From assembly GCA_905214675.1 (NCBI GenBank), contig CAJMMS010000029.1, positions 1 through 23,495 of the forward strand: 23,495 nt of DNA, written 5' to 3'. Source of the stretch: an uncultured bacterium. GTDB taxonomy: Bacteria > Bacillota > Clostridia > Lachnospirales > Lachnospiraceae. Shown here piece by piece: positions 1 to 8,200 of this stretch (its first letter is position 1; each line of letters begins with the position of its first letter). The position numbers and the translations under genes are program-made. Under the pieces are notes generated by a model that was not told the DNA's origin, did not search any database, and was given only the letters and a program-made list of their open reading frames with translations.

Positions 1-82
1 ATAGTTTACATGCAACAGCCAGAAATTTCGATACACCCTCTTATTGGACGCTTACCCTTAAGAAAAGAAAGGAGATCTTTTT

Positions 83-1462
83 ATGAGAAAACGAACGCAA
101 ATGTCCTTATTGGTTATGACAGGATTATTGAGTACCGGATTGGGAGGATGCGGGACTCCGAAAACGCAGACTGCTCCAGAAACAGGTAATTCTGAATCCC
201 AGAGTGTTTCCAGTTCTTCCATTGTAAAAGAAAGCCATTCCGTTGTGGATTCCTCTGAAGATATTATCACTGAGGATAATTATACTGAGGAAGATATCAA
301 AGATGCAGTATCTGGAATTCATGATCTGTATATTTTACAAAGCGCTGATTCTCCAAACCTGCTGCATGGAATTTGTTATGATAAGGATATTGTAAATTCC
401 ATTTCTGCCAGTGGTTCAGGGATTGATTTGGAAAAAGTTGGGGAATATGAAGTAAAATATGAAGTAGAGATAAATGCAGAGAAGCTGGCTGAATATTTGT
501 CCTCAAAAGAAAACCCGAAGGCAACCCCGGGAGGAGCCAAATATACCACCAATACAAACCCTGTTATTACCATTACCCAGAAGGTATCTGTTGTTTCCGA
601 AACAGAGGCCGAAAAGCTGGCTGACAAGGATACGGTAGTAATTGGGTCCAAAAATGAGATCTGCAAAAAGAGCGATGGAACCGTGGTTGAAGAAAAGACA
701 GAAATTCCAGAGTCCTGTAAAAAGAAGGGAACCACGCCAGTTTCGGCTGATTCGGGAAAAGAAGTTTCAAATACGGTAACAACTTCTGACAAAAAACAGG
801 AATCAAATACTTCCGAAAAGAAAGAAGATACAAAGAAAGCATCGCCTACACCTACGGATAAGCCAAAGGAAGAAGCCCAAAAGGATACGGAGTCCCAAAA
901 GAATACCAGCGCAAGCACTAAGACGACCCCGACTCCGACCAAGAGTGTCCCGAAATCTTCTTCAACATCAACGCCTGCTCCAACCAAGAAGCCAAGTACC
1001 CCGGCAACGACTGCTGCTCCAACTAAGGCTCCAACCGCCACACCTGCTCCAACTAAGGCTCCTCATGAACATAATTGGGTTGAGCAGTATACGACCGTAA
1101 ACATCCCAGCGAAAACCCATACCGTCCATCACGATGCAGTATATCAGACAATCCACCATGACGCGGTTACCCATGAGGAACCAATTTATGAATACCATCA
1201 GGTATGCAATGTATGTGGGGAAGATTTTGGATATGGTCCAGATGCAATCGAAGCTGTAGGTGATCATTCGGCTGTTACGGATCATAGCTATAGTTCACAA
1301 AAAGTTTGTGTTGGAAGCACAACGGTTACGGATCAGGACGCATATGATGAACAGAGATTGGTTAGCGAAGCATATGATGAAACCGTTGTAGACGAGCAAG
1401 CCAGAACCGAGCAGAGATTGACTGGATATAAGTGCAGTGGTTGTGGAGCTACTAAAAATTGA
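83..1462 (+). CDS. Surface lipoprotein: Ig-like domain, Thr/Pro wall linker, Cys/His-rich C-terminus
   Basis: This is a 459-residue exported lipoprotein. The N-terminus is a short basic segment and a hydrophobic core ending in the lipobox L20-G21-G22-C23, so Cys23 should be lipidated and the protein tethered to the outer membrane face. Residues of about 75-190 contain a phrase (DLEKVGEYEVKYEVEI) typical of bacterial Ig-like (DUF5011-type) domains. Residues of about 205-330 are charged and Thr/Pro/Lys-rich, like a wall-spanning linker. The last 130 residues are His-rich and hold C375-N-V-C378-G, several HHDAV units and a final C451-S-G-C454, resembling a small metal-binding ribbon. Part of this end is repeated in the CAP protein at 18522. 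The start is set by AAAGGAG 8 bases before the ATG. No clear terminator follows the stop. The function is unknown, and binding or sensing at the surface is inference. Confidence 0.85.
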   Translation: MRKRTQMSLLVMTGLLSTGLGGCGTPKTQTAPETGNSESQSVSSSSIVKESHSVVDSSEDIITEDNYTEEDIKDAVSGIHDLYILQSADSPNLLHGICYDKDIVNSISASGSGIDLEKVGEYEVKYEVEINAEKLAEYLSSKENPKATPGGAKYTTNTNPVITITQKVSVVSETEAEKLADKDTVVIGSKNEICKKSDGTVVEEKTEIPESCKKKGTTPVSADSGKEVSNTVTTSDKKQESNTSEKKEDTKKASPTPTDKPKEEAQKDTESQKNTSASTKTTPTPTKSVPKSSSTSTPAPTKKPSTPATTAAPTKAPTATPAPTKAPHEHNWVEQYTTVNIPAKTHTVHHDAVYQTIHHDAVTHEEPIYEYHQVCNVCGEDFGYGPDAIEAVGDHSAVTDHSYSSQKVCVGSTTVTDQDAYDEQRLVSEAYDETVVDEQARTEQRLTGYKCSGCGATKN

Positions 1463-1523
1463 TATTTCTAGTCGCTGATTTGTCCTTTTTCTCTCTTTGA
1501 GGCTGACTGACGATCCGTGATTC

Positions 1524-1556
1524 GTGCTTCGTGTCATCCGGAACGGATGCACAATA
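1524..1556. repeat. Bulged-hairpin repeat, copy A
   Basis: A 29-bp stretch (1528-1556) matches 1960-1988 with one mismatch. It can fold as ATCCG-GAA-CGGAT with an outer stem GTGC/GCAC (1524-1527 with 1549-1552) and an 8-base bulge on the 5' side. In copy B the outer stem is GTGT/ACAC, so the single mismatch is compensated on the other arm. This supports a real folded element, either RNA or single-stranded DNA. Its function is unknown. Confidence 0.65.
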
Positions 1557-1568
1557 ATTATTTTCATA

Positions 1569-1613
1569 CTGTTATTGTTTAACCTGTTATTGTTAAGTCT
1601 GTTATTGTTGCAG
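1569..1613. repeat. Three direct 15-bp repeats (CTGTTATTGTT units)
   Basis: CTGTTATTGTT occurs at 1569, 1584 and 1599, exactly 15 bases apart, each followed by four variable bases. It is the first block in a region with a persistent 15-bp period. No protein is convincingly encoded across it. Confidence 0.8.
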
Positions 1614-1622
1614 TACCCACTG

Positions 1623-1712
1623 TCGATAAGACTAAAATCGATACGTCTATTATCGTCTTGTCGCTTTCCATCATATCTATTTTCGATAGTCTCGTTTTCG
1701 ACATATCGAAGA
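1623..1712. repeat. Degenerate 15-bp periodic block (TCGAT-type units)
   Basis: TCG begins units at 1623, 1638, 1653, 1683 and 1698, all on one 15-base register; the unit at 1668 has diverged. The block also contains inverted repeats such as TTCGATA/TATCGAA and CGATAAGAC/GTCTTGTCG (one G-U pair), so a transcript could fold extensively before the terminator at 1741. Confidence 0.6.
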
Positions 1713-1740
1713 TATGTAGTATCGCAGATAAATGTTAAGA

Positions 1741-1770
1741 GGGATCATGGAAATTCCATGGTCCTTTTTT
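1741..1770 (+). terminator. Rho-independent terminator
   Basis: GGATCATGG and CCATGGTCC form a 9-bp stem with one G-U pair and a 5-base loop, followed by six T. It lies about 280 bp past the lipoprotein stop, so it ends either that transcript or a separate RNA from the repeat region. Confidence 0.75.
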
Positions 1771-1815
1771 CGCAGAAAAGTAGATCGATCTTTATGAGCG
1801 AAAAATAGATAAGAA

Positions 1816-1890
1816 AAATCGAGGTCTCGAAAATGAAGTTCTCGAAATTAGAGCGCTCGACAGTGGAGGTCTCGATGGTGGAGCGCTCGT
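1816..1890. repeat. Five-unit 15-bp tandem array (CTCGA units)
   Basis: CTCG occurs at 1826, 1841, 1856, 1871 and 1886, exactly every 15 bases, mostly in the form GAGNNCTCGA. Two units contain the 8-bp palindrome GAGCGCTC. The minus strand reads open as pentads of the form [FVIY]-E-x-[ST]-x, which could be chance from the 15-bp period or a coding fossil. Iteron-like protein binding sites are an alternative. Confidence 0.75.
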
Positions 1891-1902
1891 AAATAACGCC
1901 AC

Positions 1903-1943
1903 AAACAAAAGCAGTATTAACAACTTAAACAAAAGCAGTATAA
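1903..1943. repeat. 24-bp-spaced direct repeat AAACAAAAGCAGTAT
   Basis: The 15-base word AAACAAAAGCAGTAT occurs at 1903 and 1927. It adjoins the five-unit array and precedes hairpin copy B. No function is apparent. Confidence 0.6.
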
Positions 1944-1952
1944 TAAATACAT

Positions 1953-1988
1953 ATTGTGTTTCGTGTCATCCGGAACGGATACACAATA
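1953..1988. repeat. Bulged-hairpin repeat, copy B
   Basis: This is the second copy of the 29-bp element (1960-1988), about 430 bp from copy A and in the same orientation. It has a longer outer stem, ATTGTGT (1953-1959) with ACACAAT (1981-1987), directly continuous on the 3' side with the inner ATCCG/CGGAT stem. Asymmetric bulges like this are known in IS200/IS605 end hairpins and REP elements. Whether this is one is inference. Confidence 0.65.
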
Positions 1989-2162
1989 CGTATTTATCTT
2001 ATCTATTCTATTCTGCGCTTCCAGATTGTCTACCATCTGCCTACCATCTGTCTCCGCATCATTTAATCGTCTATATTCCCCTCTTTTTTGCATTCGTTGC
2101 GTACAGCATATAGCAAAAAATCAACCGCAGAAGCACTTTTGAAAAAACGATCAAAAAAAATA

Positions 2163-2184
2163 GTTGGATTTACAATACTATATA
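2163..2184 (+). promoter_or_regulatory. Recurrent promoter-like motif, copy 1
   Basis: GTTGGA followed by TTTACAATACTATA and TA is identical to the first 22 bases of the copies at 10497 and 10750. It lies about 80 bases before the VaFE adhesin start. Copies 1 and 2 are each preceded, 12 bases before GTTGG, by GAAAAAACGA. TACTAT could serve as a -10 box, but no -35 box sits 17 bases upstream, so an activator or alternative RNA polymerase form is possible. A short hairpin AGGGA/TCCCT (2186-2205) follows in the leader. Confidence 0.6.
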
Positions 2185-2266
2185 CAGGGACAAATAAATA
2201 TCCCTTATTCGACTCCGGATTCGTCACCCGGGTTGGATAAAAAAATATAGAAAAGGAGATTGCGTG

Positions 2267-5200
2267 ATGAAGAAAATGAAGGACTATCTTCGGAAAGTCA
2301 CTGCCGGATTACTGCTGGTAGCAATGAGTAGCGGTTCGGTTGGCGTAAATACCGTCAGCGCCGCAACAGATGATGACAACGATCCATCCACAACTACGGA
2401 TATTATTCCGGAAGCAGTGGAACGTGGTACATTATCAATCCAGATTGATAATGCCGGCGGAAGTATTGTAGTCACAACACAGAGTAGTGATGGAAAAGAA
2501 AATACGCAGACAATCCGAAAAGAGAACGACAAAACAACAATTACCGATGCAAACGGCAATGTGACGACTGCAGAACCGGAAAATAGTTATGATCTTGTCC
2601 TTGAAGCCGATAAAGGTACTGTTGTTAAAACCAAAGTCACGAGCGATGACGGAAATTATATCGCAACGTATCGAGTAACTACAGATGCAGGAGCAGATGA
2701 TGTTGATCTGCCGGAAAAAACACAGGAGTATTCAAATGATATTGCTGTGGAAGGAGACAAGATTCTTGAAATCGCATTCCAGAGGAGTGCGGATAATGAA
2801 TCTGCGTCGAATGCGGCAGGCGAAGTAACATCGAATCCTTCGGAAAATGCAGCAGAGACAACGGATACGGTTGATAATTCAATTTTATCCACCGACCCAG
2901 GTGCCGACGAGCCTGCGGCTGGTCCAGAAGCCTATAAACTTCCGGATGTATCCGAAATTGCACTGTTTGATCTGTCAAGATCCAGAGCTGAAAGCAAAGA
3001 AGTAACAATCAGCACAATGGGATTTGCACATTACGGTGGTAGATCGGTTCCGATTTTTATCATCGATAATAAGAGAGCTTTCTGTATGCAGCAGGAAAAA
3101 CATACGCCGGATCATAATGGATATACCAACTCCGGTGTTGCTAATCCATTTGATAACAACCTTGCCCGTACAGTTCTCTACTATGGAGAGAGCGGTCAGG
3201 GATTCAGCAAAGGTCCTCTTGCTGGTATGGGACAGGAAGAAGCCATTATTCGAACTACATTTGCGCTGAACTATGCGTACAATGGAAATGAGCAGCTGGC
3301 TGGCGAAGAGGGAAAACAGAATGGTATTGATCTTGCAAAGCCTATTCTCGATTTTGCAAAAGCACATTTGATCGAAAGTACGGAAGTTGCGTTCAGTAAA
3401 ACAAAGGCTACTGCTTACATCGATTCTACCGATGGTAAACAGCGTACACCGGATATTACTCTGAATGCGAATGATATGAACAGCGTAACAATGAAAATTC
3501 CGCAGGGTGTATACATCCATCTGTATTCTCCCGACAGAGAGTACACGAATCAGAATGTTACCATCAATGGTGGACAGAAATTTTTCTTGTTTGCGAAGGC
3601 CGGCACGAATCCGGGAAAAACCTATTCCACCGGAGAGCTTGGCGCATCCATGAATGATTCTCAGGCAATGATCGTTGATACTGGAGATGACTCCGTACAG
3701 CATACAACCTATATCCAGATGTTCCCGAATACTTCCTCTACATCGCTGACTGTAACATGGCTGCAGCAGGGCGAAGCAAAGGTAATCAAAAAATCTGCCA
3801 ATGAATCCCTGACGAATGGTAATAGCTGCTATTCCTTAGAGGGTGCTGAATTTGCACTGATCGATTCAAATGGAAAACAGGTGGCAACAGCAAAAACAAA
3901 TGCAAAAGGTGTTGCCGATTTTGGCAAGGTTGATGCTGGAACATACAAAGTCAAAGAAATTTCTGCTCCAGAGGGCTTTGAACTTAATACAGAAATGCCT
4001 TCTATTAAAGTAGAACCAGAAAAGACAGCAGAAGTTACCATGACAGATGAACCGTTAAATGACCCAGCAGTTATTACGATCAATAAAGTCGATTCTGAAG
4101 GAAATAAGGATACTTCTAAAGATCTTTCCGGTACAGAGTTTACAGTAAAATATTACAATAAGATCTATGAAAAAGAGTCTGATCTTCCTGAAAAAGCGAC
4201 CAAAACATGGGTTATCAAAGCCATCAAGAGAACGGTTGGAGGCAAAGACATTTACCGCGCGCAGTTAAGTGAAACATGCAAAGTAAAAGGCGATGACTTC
4301 TATCTCGATGCCAATGGCAGCCCAATTTTACCGTTAGGAACAATTACTATTGAAGAAACCAGTGCTGTCAAAGGCTACAACAAAGACAATAATTTCACCA
4401 ATGGCGATGTTTCGGTAAAAGGTAAATTTTTCGGTACTATTCAGAAAAAAGGTGATGCAGTTGTACTGCATTATGGTGATACCGTGATTGCAGAGGATGG
4501 ATTTACTGCTTCGGATAACATCATTCGTGGAGATCTTCATTTCTATAAGATCGATGATGATGGAAGTGCAATGGCAAACATTCCATTCCTGATCACCAAT
4601 AATGAAACCAAGGAATCCCACGTTGTCCTTTCCAATAAGGATGGTGTTGTAGATACCTCAGAAATCGCACATACAACCAATACCAATGGCCTTGATAAAT
4701 ATCAGGACGGAAAGAAGATTACCGATGAATCGAAACTTTCCGGCCAGTATGGAACATGGTTTGGTGATGGAACCGTAAATAAAGACCGTGGCGCACTGCA
4801 GTATGGAACTTATTCCATCCGTGAGCTTGCCTGCAAGGGAAATTATGGAAAAGATCTGATCGAGACTACAGTAACCGTAGATTCCGAGAAGACCAATGTA
4901 AGCTTAAACCCGCAGGTCAACCATACAATTGTCCTTAAAACAACCGCAAAAGACACAACCACAGGAACCCACAGTGTTCCAGTTGGTGAAAAGGCTACCG
5001 TAGTTGATACAGTTAAATACAGTGGTCTGAAGGTTGGACGTACTTATACGTTAAAAGGACAGCTGGTCAGAAAAGATGACAGAAGCGTAATTGCCACCGG
5101 AGAGCAGACTTTTACTGCTGAAAAATCAAGTGGCACTGTGAATATCACCTTCAGCTTTGAGAGTTCGAAACTGAAAGGAAAATCTCTGGTTGCGTTTGAG

Positions 5201-8200
5201 CATCTGTATTGGGATGGCATTGAAGTCCAGGCCCATGAAGATATCAACGATACCGACCAGACCGTTACGATTCCGAGTCTGAAAACTGTTGCCAAGGATG
5301 ATGCAACGGCCGATCAGAGTGGTGTACGCAGCAAAAATGACAAGATTACCGATACTGTTTCCTATACAGGATTAGCCTATGACAAGGAATATGTTGTAAG
5401 AGGAACGCTTGTAAATCAGTCCACCGGAAAAGCATTAACCGGAGCAGATGGAAAAGCAATTACTGCGTCTAAGAACTTCCACGTACACAGCAAGGAAGGA
5501 TCTGGTTCTGTCGATGTTACTTTCAACTGGGATTCATCTGACTTTGAGGGAACCGCGGTTATCACACAGACAATGTACCTTGTCAATGACGATAAGAGCG
5601 AAACCAAAGTAGCAGAAGCAACCGATCTGTCTGATGCAAACGAAATGGTATATTATCCGTCCATCCGCACGAATGCAGCAGATAGTCAAACAAAGGACCA
5701 TGTAGGACTTGTTGGACAGACTACGATCATTGATCATGTAACATATAAAAATCTGATCCCAGGCAAAGAGTATACGGTTTCCGGAAAACTCATGGATAAA
5801 GACACCGGAAAGGCGTTACTCGTAAACGGAAAAGAAATCACAGCAACAACAACCTTCAAGCCAACCGCCAAAGACGGTACGGTAGATCTGACCTATAAGC
5901 TGGATGCTTCTGTGCTGGAAGATAAAACGGTAGTTGTTTTTGAAGATCTGATTCACAATAAGATCAATGTAACATCCCATGCGGATATTAATGATGAGGA
6001 ACAGTCTGTTCATTATCCTAAAGTCCGCACCACTGCAAAGGATCACAGCACAAAAGATGATGTAGGAACCTCATCCAAAGAAGCACGCCTTGTTGATACT
6101 GTATCTTACAGCAATTTGATTGTTGGACAGAAGTACACGATCAAAGGTACCTTGATGGATAAAGAAACCGGAAAAGCCATTGAGCAGAATGGAAAGGCCG
6201 TAACAGCCGAAACAAGTTTTACAGCTACGGCAGCCCAAGGAAGCGTTGATCTTACATTTGTATATGACAGCAGCGTGCTGGAAGGAAAAACAACGGTTGC
6301 GTATGAAAAACTGTATCATAATGAAAAAGATGTTGCTCGTCACGAGGATATCAATGATGCAGGCCAGACTGTACAGATTCCGAAGATTCAGACAACAGCT
6401 ACAAGTGTTGAAACTGGAGATCAGGTAGGAACTATCGGTAAAGAAGTACAGATTACCGATGTTGTATCCTATAAAAATCTGGTAGTAGGTAAAGAATACA
6501 CCATTTCTGGAAAAGCAATGATTAAACCATCTGGATCGGAGCAGGCAGTTCCTGCAAAAGACAAAGATGGCAAAGATGTTGTTCAGAGTGTTACCTTTAA
6601 GGCAACAAAAGCGAACGGCGAAGTATCCTTAACCTTTACCTTAGATTCAAGTAATCTGAAAAACCGCACAGTTGTTATCTTTGAAGAGCTGCTCCATAAC
6701 GGAGTCACCGTTACCACACACGCAGATATCAACGATGATAAGCAGAGCGTTTACTTCCCAGAGATCCGTACGAACGCAGTCGATAAACAGACGAACGATG
6801 GTGTCGGAACCGTCGGAAAGACAACGATTATCGACCACGTATCCTACAAGAATCTGGTGGTAGGAAAGCGTTATACCATTTCCGGCGTACTTATGGATAA
6901 AGACACCGGCAAACCGCTTGTTGCGAGCGGCAAACAAATCGCAGCGTCTGCAGAATTTGTAGCAGAGACAAAAGATGGAACGATTGACCTTGTATACAAG
7001 CTGGATGCTTCTGATTTAGCTGGGGCAACTACCGTTGTATATGAGAATCTGTACCATAACAAGAAAAATGTAACATCCCATGCGGATATTAACGATGAAG
7101 AGCAGACAATCCACTATCCGAAGATCGGTACGACTGCTTCTGATGGTTCTACCAAGGATCACGTTGGAACATCCGCAAAAGATGGCCGTTTTGTGGATAC
7201 GGTTAAATACGAAAACCTTATTATCGGAAAGAGCTATACCGTAAAAGGTACTCTGATGGATAAGGATACCGGAAAAGCCATTACCCAGAATGGAAAAGAA
7301 ATCACCTCAGAAATGACCTTTACAGCAACCAAAACTTCGGGAACAGTTAATCTGTTATTTAACTACGACAGCAATGCGCTGGAAGGAAAAACAGCCGTAG
7401 CATTTGAGAAACTGTTCCATAACGATATTGACGTTGCACGGCATGAAGATATTTCAGACGAAAATCAGAGTGTCCATATTCCGAAAATCCATACAACCGC
7501 AACCGATGCGTCCACAAACGATAAAGAAGGCGTAATTGGCAGCACAGTAACCATTAAAGATGTAGTCCGCTATGAGAATTTAATTCCGGGCAAAGAATAC
7601 ACTGTAAAAGGAAGCGCAATGGTTAATCCGGGTGCATCCTATCAGTATGGTTTCCGCGCTGAATATGACGGCCTCACCGTTGGAAAGACATATCAGGTAA
7701 CGGGAACTGCAGTTGATGCAGACGGAAATGATATTCCGGAATTACGTTATTCTGGTACATTAACGCCAACAGAAGCATCTGGAACTGTTATTGCAACTAT
7801 TAACTCTTCTGAAACTCTGAAAGATGCGAATCCGGTATTTACCTTTGTAATTTCCAGTGGCAGCGAGAAATACACCTATACAGCATCTGAAATGTCGGCT
7901 ACTGGTGCAATCAGTGGCATCAGAATGGCAACCGATGCAGAAGGAAACAATGTCACTTCCGAAAAAACATTCGTTCCGGAAAAAGCAGACGGCGAAGTAA
8001 CACTTGAATTTGTCCTGGATTCTACCCAGTTACAGGGAAATGATGTCGTTATTTTTGAGGATCTGTATCACAATGGCGTAAAGGTAACATCTCATGCAGA
8101 TATGAAAGATGATGGACAGACTGTGCATTATCCGGAGATCCATACCACAAATGTAGATCAGACAACCGATGATCATCAGGGAGCCGTATCTGGACAGACA

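Noticed and set aside
1..82. End of an upstream gene or a promoter for the lipoprotein
   Set aside because: The 82 bases contain a ribosome binding site but no recognisable coding end or consensus promoter boxes.
376..1041. Long minus-strand open frame of about 220 codons across the lipoprotein gene
   Set aside because: It is Val/Ser/Phe-rich, as expected from the antisense of Lys/Thr/Glu-rich codons, has no ribosome binding site and lies wholly inside a well-supported gene.
1524..1808. Possible 94-residue Leu-rich protein in the repeat region
   Set aside because: Its composition follows from the 15-bp repeats, it starts inside a hairpin, has no ribosome binding site and reads through a terminator.
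1816..1890. CRISPR array
   Set aside because: The units are 15 bases long with no unique spacers of CRISPR size, and no cas gene is present.
1954..2142. Possible 62-residue protein starting in hairpin copy B
   Set aside because: It uses a different frame from the similar sequence in copy A, and no ribosome binding site precedes it.
2163..2184. Ordinary sigma-A promoter reading of the recurrent motif
   Set aside because: TACTAT is an acceptable -10, but the bases 17 upstream are A- or T-runs that differ between copies, while the conserved part lies in the would-be spacer.
2185..2266. c-di-GMP riboswitch before the VaFE adhesin, also looked for at 10522-10820
   Set aside because: Hairpins exist, but I could not find the conserved core sequences of class I or class II c-di-GMP riboswitches.
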